Part shown: piece after piece, positions 8,823 to 17,461 of the stretch | Position numbering within the stretch: position 1 is the first letter of the stretch | Layout of the letters: every line of letters starts with the position of its first letter | Assembly (NCBI GenBank): GCA_910575585.1 | Contig: CAJTGF010000001.1 | Span: forward strand, 186,197 to 250,196 | DNA from: Clostridiaceae bacterium | GTDB taxonomy: Bacteria > Bacillota > Clostridia > Lachnospirales > Lachnospiraceae | Direction of reading: 5' to 3' | Length of the DNA stretch: 64,000 nucleotides | The notes under the pieces: model-generated | What the model was told of the DNA's origin: nothing | The model's input: the letters and a program-made list of their open reading frames with translations, nothing else | Databases searched by the model: none | Position numbers and translations under genes: made by a program

Positions 8823-9668
8823 ATGAAAGTATTTGTAACGGGAGTAAAGGGACAGCTGGGCTATGACATGGTCAACGAGCTGACGAAGCGGGGCCACATT
8901 GCCATAGGCGCGGATATTGACGAGATGGACATTACGGATGGAGATGCCGTAAGGCGTGTCATCACCCAGGCGCGCCCGGACGCGGTGGTCCACTGCGCGG
9001 CCTACACGGCGGTGGACGCGGCGGAGGACAACGAGGAGCTGTGCCGCCGGGTCAATGCCCTGGGTACGGAGAATATCGTCAAGGTGTGTCAGGAATTGGA
9101 CTGCAAACTTATGTACATCAGCACGGATTACGTGTTCAACGGCCAGGGGACCAGGCCCTGGGAGCCGGACGACGAGAGAGAGCCTCTTAATGTATACGGC
9201 CAGACCAAGTATGAGGGCGAGCTGGCGGTGGAGAGGCTTAAGAAGTTTTTTATTGTCCGTATTGCCTGGGTGTTCGGGGTCAACGGGAAGAATTTTATTA
9301 AGACCATGTTAAACCTGGGAAAGACCAGGGACAGCCTTACGGTGGTGGATGACCAGATCGGGTCGCCTACTTACACCTACGACCTGGCAAGGCTTTTGAC
9401 GGACATGGTGGAGACGGACAAGTACGGCCGGTATCACGCCACCAATGAAGGGCTTTGCAGCTGGTACGAGTTTGCCTGCCAGATCTTTAAGGAGGCTGGC
9501 ATGGAGGTGAGGGTAAGCCCTGTCAGCAGCGATAAGTATCCGTCCAGGGCCAAACGGCCTATGAACAGCCGGATGGACCGATCAAAGCTTAAAGAGATGG
9601 GATTTGAGCCTATGCCTTCCTGGCAGGATGCCCTTAGGCGGTATCTTAGGGCGATTGGCCAGATCTAG
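8823..9668 (+). CDS. rfbD: dTDP-4-dehydrorhamnose reductase
   Basis: Final, NADPH-dependent step of dTDP-L-rhamnose synthesis. The 281-residue protein has the SDR nucleotide loop VTGVKGQLGYDM at its start, the STDYVFNGQG segment and the catalytic YGQTKYEGE. The ribosome site is weak (AGAATAAGGGAT). It is separated from rfbB by the MITE-like element, so coupling to the upstream promoter depends on reading through that hairpin. Confidence 0.96.
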   Translation: MKVFVTGVKGQLGYDMVNELTKRGHIAIGADIDEMDITDGDAVRRVITQARPDAVVHCAAYTAVDAAEDNEELCRRVNALGTENIVKVCQELDCKLMYISTDYVFNGQGTRPWEPDDEREPLNVYGQTKYEGELAVERLKKFFIVRIAWVFGVNGKNFIKTMLNLGKTRDSLTVVDDQIGSPTYTYDLARLLTDMVETDKYGRYHATNEGLCSWYEFACQIFKEAGMEVRVSPVSSDKYPSRAKRPMNSRMDRSKLKEMGFEPMPSWQDALRRYLRAIGQI

Positions 9669-9696
9669 CACGCTAGAGGTAGTAAGAGGGAGGATG

Positions 9697-9732
9697 CGCC
9701 TGTTTTCAATCTTTTCAGAGAGAAAACAGGCG
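9697..9732. terminator. Hairpin between convergent rfbD and SUKH gene
   Basis: An 11-bp perfect inverted repeat, CGCCTGTTTTC and GAAAACAGGCG, with a 14-nt loop between the two convergent genes. There is no clear U-tract, so it is only a possible bidirectional terminator. Confidence 0.4.
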
Positions 9733-9749
9733 TATCTTCGCATCGGAGA

Positions 9750-10172
9750 TCATAAAGATGTGGCGATGTCAATTCCGACGCCATTTACAAGAAAGTCTGT
9801 GATGGTATCGGAGATTTTTTCGGCGCTTTCCATGCTTAACCAACCGGCAGAAACGCGGTACAGACCAAAACCATCGTTGCCGGTTCCAAAGAAATAGACG
9901 AGGTCCCCTAAGTCATTGCCAAACATCCACACATTACGGATGAACGTTTGATGGAAAGGCTGATCAAATTCCTGTAATTTTTCCAATGCCATTTTTGCGC
10001 TCCAAATCCAGATCGACACCCCTTCTTCTTCCACCTCAAATTCAGGCCCGTAACTGCCTTCCCCGGAAATTTGCTTTAAAAGATCCATATAGTCTTTGGG
10101 TAAAGGAACCGGTGAGATGCGGGCGATCTCTTCAATACCATATCTGTATTGCCTTTTTAGAGTGGATTGCAT
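9750..10172 (-). CDS. SUKH (SMI1/KNR4) family protein
   Basis: A 140-residue protein with the SUKH pattern: an early PLPKDYMDLLKQISGEGSYG, a mid-protein acidic region, and NDLGDLVYFFGTGNDGFGLY, which match the conserved helix-strand core. SUKH proteins usually neutralise nuclease or deaminase toxins of contact-dependent systems. No toxin gene lies next to it, so it is an orphan immunity-like gene. The ribosome site is poor. A second, different SUKH gene lies 2.6 kb downstream on the same strand. Confidence 0.72.
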   Translation of the reverse strand: MQSTLKRQYRYGIEEIARISPVPLPKDYMDLLKQISGEGSYGPEFEVEEEGVSIWIWSAKMALEKLQEFDQPFHQTFIRNVWMFGNDLGDLVYFFGTGNDGFGLYRVSAGWLSMESAEKISDTITDFLVNGVGIDIATSL

Positions 10173-10270
10173 ATACTGAAAGAAAAAATATGAAAATATG
10201 TGGCAGTGAAAATGGAAATGAAAGGTTACTATTCGTTGCGAATCAGCAATCTGAAAAATGTATAAACTGA

Positions 10271-10299
10271 TTGAAAAAGGGTGTTTGAAATGATAAAAT
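10271..10299 (+). promoter_or_regulatory. Promoter of the antitoxin-like/GNAT pair
   Basis: TTGAAA (10271-10276), 17 bp, TAAAAT (10294-10299), about 40 nt before the first gene of the pair. Confidence 0.6.
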
Positions 10300-10340
10300 C
10301 TATATTAGGAAATAAGTTCTATTGTAGAGGAGGCGAAAGG

Positions 10341-10526
10341 ATGGCTACATCAAGTATAACTGATAATATCGTGATCTGTGATCCCAAGCAAGTAGAAGCA
10401 TTCGCTGATGCAGTTGAGAAAGCAGCCCAAAATCCGCTTGAACGCAGAACAACATCTGTTCGTATGGTGAAAGATAAGGCTGAATTTATACAGTTAATGG
10501 AAAAGAGGAGACAGCTACATGGATAG
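10341..10526 (+). CDS. Small antitoxin-like protein
   Basis: A 61-residue protein preceded by AGAGGAGG. It has a predicted helical centre (KQVEAFADAVEKAA) and a basic C-terminal helix (DKAEFIQLMEKRRQLHG). Size, an 8-nt overlap with the following GNAT gene and a private promoter are typical of type II antitoxins. No DNA-binding fold is recognised by eye, so the role rests on context. The GC content is clearly lower than in neighbouring housekeeping genes. Confidence 0.5.
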   Translation: MATSSITDNIVICDPKQVEAFADAVEKAAQNPLERRTTSVRMVKDKAEFIQLMEKRRQLHG

Positions 10527-11148
10527 AAAGCTGCCAGAAGAGCAATTTGTTTGTTTCAATATAAGGGAGTATTTGAATCCGGAAGAAGCAGGTGGAATCG
10601 GAGAGAATGACTTAGAAAAGATTCTCTCCGATTTTTCAAGTCCGAAAAATTCAGATGTAGAGTCTTTCCTGAAAAGGAATGCGGTTGAGTTTACCAAGAA
10701 GAACCAATCCGTTACATATTTAGTTTTTTCTCTGGAGGATATGTGCCTGGTAGGATATTTCTCAATCACGATGAAACCTGTGACAGTGAATGTGAGAGGG
10801 ATGAGCAACTCTGTAAAACGAAAATTAAGCAGGCTAAGTCGTTTGGATCAGAATACAGACAGCTATACAGTGTCAGCGTATTTAATTGCCCAGTTAGGAA
10901 GAAATTACAGTGAAGAAGTGAAATTTCCAATTACAGGGAAAATGCTCATGAACTTTGTGATTGATACATTGCATGAAATTCAGAGACAATTAGGGGGAAT
11001 CATGGTTTATCTGGAATGTGAGGAGAAGGAGTCTTTAATTAGGTTCTATAGAGATCAGAATGGATTCCGGATTTTTGGTGAGAGAATGACAGAAGAGGTG
11101 GAAAAAGGAGAGAGCCATAAGTTGCTACAGCTTTTGAACTTTTTATAG
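10519..11148 (+). CDS. GNAT-fold acetyltransferase, toxin-like
   Basis: A 209-residue protein. The C-terminal half has a GNAT-like arrangement: LAQLGRNYSEEV-type strand and loop (here LIAQLGRNYSEEVK), GKMLMNFVIDTLHEIQRQLGG, IMVYLECEEKESLIRFYRDQ, then NGFRIFGER. GNAT toxins such as TacT acetylate aminoacyl-tRNA and are encoded just after a small antitoxin, as here. The Arg/Gln-x-x-Gly-x-Gly/Ala acetyl-CoA loop is not classical, so either a diverged toxin or an ordinary acetyltransferase is possible. The N-terminal 90 residues are not recognised. The pair is AT-rich relative to its surroundings, suggesting transfer. Confidence 0.6.
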   Translation: MDRKLPEEQFVCFNIREYLNPEEAGGIGENDLEKILSDFSSPKNSDVESFLKRNAVEFTKKNQSVTYLVFSLEDMCLVGYFSITMKPVTVNVRGMSNSVKRKLSRLSRLDQNTDSYTVSAYLIAQLGRNYSEEVKFPITGKMLMNFVIDTLHEIQRQLGGIMVYLECEEKESLIRFYRDQNGFRIFGERMTEEVEKGESHKLLQLLNFL

Positions 11149-11263
11149 TGATCATGAAAGTCTGCTGCGGATATTTGATTTTGTAATTAATAGAAAATAC
11201 TTCTCAATAGACGGGATAGTGTTGGCAACCGCCTGCAGAGAAAAGAGATTGGAGGACCAAAAG

Positions 11264-12817
11264 ATGAAACACGAGAAAGACTGGTACAAAGAACTGGTCA
11301 TCTATTAGATCTATCCATGAAGCTTTATGGACGGCAACGGAGATGGGATCGGGGATCTGAAAGGCATGACAGAGAAGCTGGATTATCTAAAGGAGCTGGG
11401 GGTGACGGCAGTGTGGATGTCCCCGGTGTACGCGTCCCCCAATGTGGACAACGGGTTTGATATCTCCGATTATTTCAGCATCATGGAGGAATTTGGCGCC
11501 ATGGAGGACTGGGAGGCGTTTCGGGACGGGGCTCACGCAAGAGAGATCGCCATTATCATGGACCTGGTGTTAAACCACAGCTCGGACCAGCACCAGTGGT
11601 TTAAGGAGTCGAAACAGTCAAGGGACAATCCGTTCAGCGATTATTATATCTGGCGTGACCCTGGAAAGGACGGGGGAGAGCCTAACGGGTGGCTTTCCGT
11701 GTTCGGCGGCAGGGCGTGGGAGTATGCGCCGGAGCGGGGGCAGTACTACCTCCACCTTTTCGCCAAGGAGCAGCCGGATCTTAACTGGGACGATGAGGAG
11801 GCGCGGGAGCGGATTTTTGATATCATCCGTTTCTGGAATGAAAAGGGCGTGGACGGCTACCGGGTGGATGCCATCAGCTATCTGGACAAGGGGATGGATG
11901 GCAGGGCAGATCTGTCGGAGCCCTTTGGGACCACGTCCTGCGCCAATCTGGAGGGGACCCACAGATACATCCGGGAAATGGTGGCAAAGACCACCAGACC
12001 GGACAATCTGATGACCGTTGGGGAGGTGAATATCCGAAACCTTCAGGATGCCAAGGATTATGCCAGCGCGTCCAGAGGGGAGTTTGACATGGCCATCGGC
12101 TTTGTGCCTCCCATTGTGGAGATCAAGACCTGGTCTCCCCAGCGGTTTAAGCAGGAAGCCAAGGAGCAGTATGAGGCGCTGCGGGAGGACGGATGGTGGG
12201 CCAGGTTTTTGAGCAACCACGACAAGCCCAGGCAGGTTTCCCTGTATGGAAATGACAACGAGTACTGGTTGGAATCGGCCAAGATGCTGGGATGCTACCT
12301 GCACACGCTGCCCGGCACGCCTTTTGTGTACCAAGGGGAAGAGCTGGGGATGACCAACATAAAACTGCCGTCCATTGAGGAGTATGATGATATTGACACC
12401 AAGAATTATTACAGGACCATTCTGGAGAAAGGGGCCTCGCCCCAGGAGGCGCTGGCAGAGTCCCAGGTTGTAAGCAGGGACAACGCCAGGACGCCTATGC
12501 AGTGGGATGACAGCGAAAACGGAGGCTTCTCCACCGGCAGGCCCTGGCTGGCGGTCCATGAAAACTATAAAACCATCAACGCGGCGCAGCAGATGAGGGA
12601 TAAGGATTCGGTGTTTTGTTTTTACCAGAGCCTGATCCGTCTTAGGAAAGAGAATCCGGTGCTGGTCCATGGAGATTTTGCGCTGTGTTGTCCCCAGGAA
12701 GGGCCGGTGATCGCCTATACCAGGAGTCTGGACGGTGTAGCATGGCTGGCTGCCCACAATTTTTCTGGACAGGAACAGGGGCTGTTTATTGGATCCATCC
12801 CATTTTACGTCCCATAA
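11264..12817 (+). pseudogene. GH13 alpha-glucosidase / oligo-1,6-glucosidase, inactivated
   Basis: The original start is ATG 11264 with a good GGAGG site. The reading MKHEKDWYKELVIY is interrupted by TAG at 11306-11308 and TGA at 11318-11320. These fall exactly where the family has Gln and Arg in the IYQIYPRSF motif. Downstream, the frame is intact for 496 codons and keeps the GH13 landmarks: DLVLNHSSDQH, GYRVDAIS (nucleophile Asp), TVGEV (acid/base Glu) and LSNHDKPR. The C-terminus stops early, running into the oppositely oriented SUKH gene, so roughly 40-60 residues of the C-terminal beta domain are missing. Internal initiation at 11327 would lack the first barrel strand. Confidence 0.87.
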
Positions 12818-13478
12818 TATCCGGGTTGTCCGGCGCTTTCGGCAGCTGCGCGGTCTCGGAAAAGCTGAAATACTCATTGCTCCCAAGACCTGCGGTCCGG
12901 TCCGCCCAATACTCCAGCCAGTCCAGGAAACGAAAGATCTTTCCTGTCTCCTTGTCACGCATGGGGATGATCCCGCAGTCGTTGGCCAGATCGTAATACC
13001 AGACAGTCCCGTAAGTATCCGGGTCAGAGCTGTTGACCACCAGAACACTGTCCATGCCGTCCCCCTCGGTACACAGGGCCACCAGTCCGTTATCAGCGGT
13101 AAAGGGAGCATCTTCGTCATAGAACTGGTCCATCTCCTCCTCGGTCATATGAAGAAAGTAGAGGATATGGTTGGGAGTGTAGGGGAAGGGCTTCTCTACA
13201 GAAGCTTCCTTCTGGCGCAGGGGCATGAGACCATAAAAGGGCTGGCTTCCGGCGCCGGCAATGGTGGTGATGAAACGGCGGTAGTCTTCCGGCAGCCGGA
13301 TCCCTTTTTCCGCCTCAAAAGCGGCTGCCTCCTCTTCGCTTATGGGCGGTTCCCAGACCGGCGGCCATTGCCCGCAGGAAAAGGAAAATCTCCGGTCATG
13401 CAGCGCCTTGATCTTGGACATGATGCGGGCGATGCGCTGGTCATATGGTTCCGTCGTGTTCATTTCTGTCTGGCTCAT
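12786..13478 (-). CDS. SMI1/KNR4 (SUKH) family protein
   Basis: A 230-residue protein with strong SUKH features: PPISEEEAAAFEAEKGIRLPEDYRRFI (in pieces across residues about 45-70), then IAGAGSQPFYGLMPL, NGLVALCTEGDGMDSVLVV and a C-terminal FLDWLEYWAD. GGAGGAA precedes ATG 13478. In bacteria such proteins are mostly immunity factors or regulators; no cognate toxin is adjacent. Its 3' end overlaps the truncated end of the dead GH13 gene, consistent with insertion of this segment having cut that gene. Confidence 0.82.
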   Translation of the reverse strand: MSQTEMNTTEPYDQRIARIMSKIKALHDRRFSFSCGQWPPVWEPPISEEEAAAFEAEKGIRLPEDYRRFITTIAGAGSQPFYGLMPLRQKEASVEKPFPYTPNHILYFLHMTEEEMDQFYDEDAPFTADNGLVALCTEGDGMDSVLVVNSSDPDTYGTVWYYDLANDCGIIPMRDKETGKIFRFLDWLEYWADRTAGLGSNEYFSFSETAQLPKAPDNPDIMGRKMGWIQ

Positions 13479-13622
13479 AAATCGTTCCTCCGTGTATGGT
13501 TTTATTTGATCCTTATTTTATCAAACTTCAATCCGGTTTTCAATTCGGTATTATGGAGGCTGGCCAGATATAATTTGGCCAGCCATGTACCGGAAATAAT
13601 GCAACTTCCTGTCACAAAATGA

Positions 13623-13651
13623 TTGAAATCCCACAAAGGATTCGTTATAAT
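13623..13651 (+). promoter_or_regulatory. Promoter of ridA
   Basis: TTGAAA (13623-13628), 17-bp spacer, perfect TATAAT (13646-13651); about 65 nt of leader before the ridA start. Confidence 0.65.
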
Positions 13652-13717
13652 AGGTAGCACACCGGGGGGACGCCCCTTACAAAACAGAGTACTTAATTAG
13701 AAGAGGAGAGAATCGTC

Positions 13718-14101
13718 ATGAAAAAAGTATATGCGACCGGCAACGCGCCGTTAGCCATCGGACCGTATTCCCAGGCAGTGCAGGCAGGGGACGTGGTGTT
13801 TGTATCGGGACAGCTTCCCATTGACCCGGCTACGGGAGAGTTTGCCGGGGAGGACATTGCCAGCCAGACAAGGCAGTCTCTGACCAACATCAAGGCGATC
13901 CTGGAGAGCCAGGGCCTTGGCATGGAGGATGTAGTGAAGACCACGGTGCTTTTGCAGCATATCAGCGATTTTGGGGCCATGAACGAGGTTTACGGGACCT
14001 TTTTTGAGGGAGATTACCCGGCCAGAGCCGCATTTGAGGTGGCTGCCCTTCCAAAGGGCGCTTTGGTTGAGATCGAGGCAGTGGCATACTGCAAAAAGTG
14101 A
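13718..14101 (+). CDS. ridA: RidA family reactive intermediate deaminase
   Basis: Hydrolyses toxic 2-aminoacrylate/enamine intermediates to ketoacids, protecting PLP enzymes. The 127-residue length is standard. Family landmarks are [19 protein letters not shown] near the N-terminus, the DVVKTTVLL strand, and the C-terminal [20 protein letters not shown] containing the conserved Arg and Glu. AGAGGAGAG precedes the start. It appears cotranscribed with the TSCPD gene 34 nt downstream. Confidence 0.95.
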   Translation: MKKVYATGNAPLAIGPYSQAVQAGDVVFVSGQLPIDPATGEFAGEDIASQTRQSLTNIKAILESQGLGMEDVVKTTVLLQHISDFGAMNEVYGTFFEGDYPARAAFEVAALPKGALVEIEAVAYCKK

Positions 14102-14135
14102 TCGTGACAAAGGGCAAGATAGGAGTGGATGTTCC

Positions 14136-14399
14136 ATGAGATATGAAATGAAACCAGTAGGCGTGTGTTCCAGCAAGATCTGTTTTGACCTTAACGGCAA
14201 TGTGGTGACCAACGTGGAGTTTACCAACGGCTGCAACGGCAACCTGAAAGCCATCTCCAAGGTCATTGACGGGATGACGGTGGAGCAGATCGAGGGATAT
14301 TTTATAGGCAATCTGTGCGGAAGAAAGAATACTTCCTGCGCGGACCAGCTGGCCCGTGTGGTGCGCAAAGCCTATGAGGAGTCGAAACAGGCCGGATGA
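14136..14399 (+). CDS. TSCPD domain protein (TIGR03905 type)
   Basis: An 87-residue protein with the family's conserved FTNGCNGNLKAISKVIDGM, then GNLCGRKNTSCADQLARVV, which holds the TSCPD-like TSCADQ. The domain also occurs at the C-terminus of class II ribonucleotide reductases, where its Cys residues bind metal; stand-alone copies have no firm function. ATG 14136 follows TAGGAGTGG. Likely second gene of the ridA transcript and followed by a terminator. Confidence 0.9.
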   Translation: MRYEMKPVGVCSSKICFDLNGNVVTNVEFTNGCNGNLKAISKVIDGMTVEQIEGYFIGNLCGRKNTSCADQLARVVRKAYEESKQAG

Positions 14400-14434
14400 G
14401 CGGATGGTCAAAAAGACCTGATGACATGAAGAAG

Positions 14435-14459
14435 GGTCCTGCAGCAGCAGGGCCTTTTT
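14435..14459 (+). terminator. Rho-independent terminator after the TSCPD gene
   Basis: GGTCCTGC / GCAGGGCC stem with AGCA loop, followed by TTTTT. It separates the ridA unit from pcrA. Confidence 0.75.
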
Positions 14460-14517
14460 GAGGTAGGACGCGGCAGAGACCGCAGGATGACAGAACGTGA
14501 GAAAAGGCGGTAGGAGA

Positions 14518-16863
14518 ATGGATAAATACGAGATGCTGAATCCCATGCAGAGGGAGGCTGTTTTCTGCACCGAGGGACCTCTTTTGGTGCTGGCCGGAGC
14601 CGGGTCGGGAAAAACCAGGGTCCTTACCCACAGGATCGCTTATCTGATCGAGGAAAAGCAGGTGAAGCCGTGGAACATCATGGCTATCACATTTACCAAC
14701 AAGGCGGCAGGAGAAATGCGGGAGAGAGTGGACCGGCAGGTGGAGTTTGGCGCGGACAGCGTGTGGGTCAGCACCTTCCATTCCACCTGCGTCAGGATCC
14801 TTCGGAGACACATAGATTTTCTGGGGTATGAGACCAACTTCAGCATCTATGACACAGATGACCAGAAGACAGCCATAAAGCAGGTCTACAAGGCCATGGA
14901 CGTGGACCGGCGGATGTACAAGGAGCGGGTGGTTATGTCGCAGATCTCCAGGGCCAAGGACCAGCTGATCACTCCGGCCCAGTACATGAAGTTTGCGGCG
15001 GGAAGCGTGTACGAGGAGACTATTGCCAAGATCTATGAGGAGTACCAGAAGTTTCTAAAGCGGAACAATGCCCTGGATTTTGACGATCTGATCGTGAAGA
15101 CCGTGGAGCTGTTCCGGTCCCAGGCCCAGGTGCTTGACTATTATCAGGAGCGTTTCCGCTACATCATGATCGACGAGTATCAGGACACCAACAAGGCCCA
15201 GTTTGAGTTGGTGCGGCTGTTGGCGGAGAAATACAAAAATCTGTGCGTAGTAGGCGATGACGACCAGTCCATCTACAAGTTCCGGGGGGCGGATATCCGG
15301 AATATCTTGAACTTCGAGGATTCCTTTCCGGGGGCAAAGGTCATTAAGCTGGAGCAGAATTACCGGTCCACCCAGAATATTCTGGACGGGGCCAATGAGG
15401 TGATCAAAAACAACCGGGGGCGCAAGGATAAGACCCTGTGGACGGCCAATGACAGGGGAGAAAGCCTGGGATACCGGCAGTTTGACCAGGCGGAGGACGA
15501 GGCGGAGTTTATTGTGCGCAACATTTTGTCCAAGGACTATGCCTATGAGGACTGCGCGGTGCTGTACCGGACCAATGCCCAGTCCCGGGCGCTGGAGGAG
15601 CAGTGCATCCGGTTTAACGTACCCTACCGGCTGGTGGGAGGGGTAAATTTCTACCAGCGCAGAGAGATCAAGGACATTTTGTGCTATTTAAAGACCATCT
15701 CCAACGGAAAGGACGACCTGGCGGTGACCCGGATTGTCAACGTGCCGAAGCGGGGGATCGGGGCAGCGTCCATGGGAAAGGTGACGGTTTTCGCCTCCGC
15801 CAACAATTACAGCCTGTATGACGCCATGTGCCGGGCCAGGGTGATCCCGGGGCTTGGAAAGGCGGCGGACAAGCTGGGCCGGTTTACGGATCTGATCGGG
15901 GATCTTCGGGAGAGACTAAAGGGGGAGGGCTATTGCCTGAAACAGCTGATTGAGGATATCCTGACAGACACGGGCTACAAGGCGGAGCTGGAGGCCGAAG
16001 GCGACGTGGAGGCGGAAAGCCGTCTGGAAAATATCCAGGAGCTTATGGGCAAAGCTGCCAGCTACTGGGAGGAAGCAGAAAAACCTACGCTGGAGGAGTT
16101 TTTGGAGGAAGTTTCCTTGGTGGCTGATGTGGACGCCCTGGATCAGTCGGAGCAGAAACTGACGCTTATGACGCTGCACAGCGCCAAGGGCCTGGAGTTT
16201 GACCATGTGTATTTAAGCGGCATGGAGGAGGGGCTGTTCCCCAGCTATATGTCCATCATGTCCGGGGAAGAAGGGGACATGGAGGAGGAGCGGCGTCTTT
16301 GCTATGTGGGCATGACCAGAGCCAGGAAACACCTGATGCTTACAGGGGCAAGGGCACGGATGGTCAACGGGGAGACCAGGTACAGCCGAACCAGCCGGTT
16401 TGTGGAGGAGATCCCGGATGAACTTCTGGGAAGAGCCAGGAGAGACGCCGTAGTTTCTTTCGGGGAGAAAGAGGGGCTTGGGTGGAATGAGTCCGGGGAT
16501 AAAAGCGGACAGAAAGACTTTGGGGCTGGGGGCAGCGGCGTTTTATCGGCATCAGGCCGGCCAAAGGGCGGCCGGGGGCTTAGCAGAGCGGGCGGGGGCA
16601 ACAGCTTTCAGCCGGGATTCAACCCCTACGCGTCCCAGAATGCTCCCAAAAGCCAGCCAGGATTTGGGAAAAGCTTTTCGGTGGAAAAGGCCAAATCCCT
16701 GGACTATGAGATCGGCGACCGGGTGGTCAGCGTGAAATTCGGCGCCGGGGTCGTGGAAAATATCAAGGACGGACCAAAGGATTTTGAGGTGACGGTGAAT
16801 TTTGATAAGGCAGGGGTAAAGAAGATGTTCGCCTCTTTCGCGCGGCTTACGAAAGAGGAATAG
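14518..16863 (+). CDS. pcrA: ATP-dependent DNA helicase PcrA (UvrD family)
   Basis: A 3'-5' superfamily 1A helicase for repair and for clearing replication and recombination intermediates. The 781-residue protein has Q-motif LNPMQREAV, Walker A AGAGSGKT (residues 26-33), motif II DEYQDTN, motif III GDDDQSIYKFRGA, motif IV QNYRST, motif V TLMTLHSAKGLEF and motif VI VGMTRARK. The C-terminal tail after about 640 is Gly/Ser-rich and low complexity, ending in a conserved GDRVVSVKFGAGVVE tudor-like segment known from PcrA, which binds RNA polymerase. Start ATG 14518 follows TAGGAG. Confidence 0.97.
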   Translation: MDKYEMLNPMQREAVFCTEGPLLVLAGAGSGKTRVLTHRIAYLIEEKQVKPWNIMAITFTNKAAGEMRERVDRQVEFGADSVWVSTFHSTCVRILRRHIDFLGYETNFSIYDTDDQKTAIKQVYKAMDVDRRMYKERVVMSQISRAKDQLITPAQYMKFAAGSVYEETIAKIYEEYQKFLKRNNALDFDDLIVKTVELFRSQAQVLDYYQERFRYIMIDEYQDTNKAQFELVRLLAEKYKNLCVVGDDDQSIYKFRGADIRNILNFEDSFPGAKVIKLEQNYRSTQNILDGANEVIKNNRGRKDKTLWTANDRGESLGYRQFDQAEDEAEFIVRNILSKDYAYEDCAVLYRTNAQSRALEEQCIRFNVPYRLVGGVNFYQRREIKDILCYLKTISNGKDDLAVTRIVNVPKRGIGAASMGKVTVFASANNYSLYDAMCRARVIPGLGKAADKLGRFTDLIGDLRERLKGEGYCLKQLIEDILTDTGYKAELEAEGDVEAESRLENIQELMGKAASYWEEAEKPTLEEFLEEVSLVADVDALDQSEQKLTLMTLHSAKGLEFDHVYLSGMEEGLFPSYMSIMSGEEGDMEEERRLCYVGMTRARKHLMLTGARARMVNGETRYSRTSRFVEEIPDELLGRARRDAVVSFGEKEGLGWNESGDKSGQKDFGAGGSGVLSASGRPKGGRGLSRAGGGNSFQPGFNPYASQNAPKSQPGFGKSFSVEKAKSLDYEIGDRVVSVKFGAGVVENIKDGPKDFEVTVNFDKAGVKKMFASFARLTKEE

Positions 16864-17073
16864 GGGATGATAGGAATCAGATGGTGAGGATGCCTATAAA
16901 GAATAAAATTTTCGTTAATTGGGAAAAATAAGATAGTAAATTCATGGAAATGGTGGTATAATGTACACGTAGGCAATGAGCAGGATCGAAAGGCGCACTG
17001 CAAAGCGGCGATGCCCCAATATTTCAATTGAGCAGCGCGAAAAAAGGATAACCAGGAAAGGAAGGATCGGACA

Positions 17074-17370
17074 ATGAATAAATTTGACATCATGGGCAAG
17101 GATGCCATGAATCGCATGGAGGACATCATGAACTCCACAAGACTCAACGAATTCCTCCACAGAAAAGAGGAGGAGGACAAGAAGAAAAACGGTGTTCTGT
17201 GGGCGCTTGCCATTATCGGAGCCGTAGCGGCTATTGCGGCTATCGCATACGCTGTTTATCGTTTCTTTACACCGGATTATCTGGAAGATTTCGAAGACGA
17301 TTTTGATGATGACTTTGACGATGATTTTTTTGAGGACGAGACAGATAAGGAAGTAAAGACAGAGGAATAA
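17074..17370 (+). CDS. Small single-span membrane protein with acidic tail
   Basis: A 98-residue protein: a helical basic/acidic N-terminus (LHRKEEEDKKKN), one membrane helix (about residues 41-64, VLWALAIIGAVAAIAAIAYAV) and a tail of Asp/Glu repeats (EDDFDDDFDDDFFEDE). No enzymatic motif. GGAAAGGAAGG precedes the start. An extended -10, TGGTATAAT, at 16954-16962 is the likely promoter, and a terminator follows, so it is monocistronic. Similar proteins are common in Lachnospiraceae; function unknown. Confidence 0.75.
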   Translation: MNKFDIMGKDAMNRMEDIMNSTRLNEFLHRKEEEDKKKNGVLWALAIIGAVAAIAAIAYAVYRFFTPDYLEDFEDDFDDDFDDDFFEDETDKEVKTEE

Positions 17371-17393
17371 AACCAAAAAAGAACAGAGACAGG

Positions 17394-17426
17394 AAAGGGA
17401 TGTTGCAGAAGGCAATATCCCTTTTC
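17394..17426 (+). terminator. Terminator after the acidic-tail membrane protein
   Basis: AAAGGGATGTTGC pairs with GCAATATCCCTTTT (one G-U), small loop, followed by a T-rich tail (TTTTCTT). Confidence 0.75.
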
Positions 17427-17461
17427 TTAAGAACAAGATAGTATCAGGAAGGGACTAAACG

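Noticed and set aside
11618-13120. 500-residue minus-strand frame opposite the GH13 gene
   Set aside because: Its first part is antisense to a clear GH13 sequence, with no ribosome site or recognisable motif; the real minus-strand gene here is the SUKH gene.
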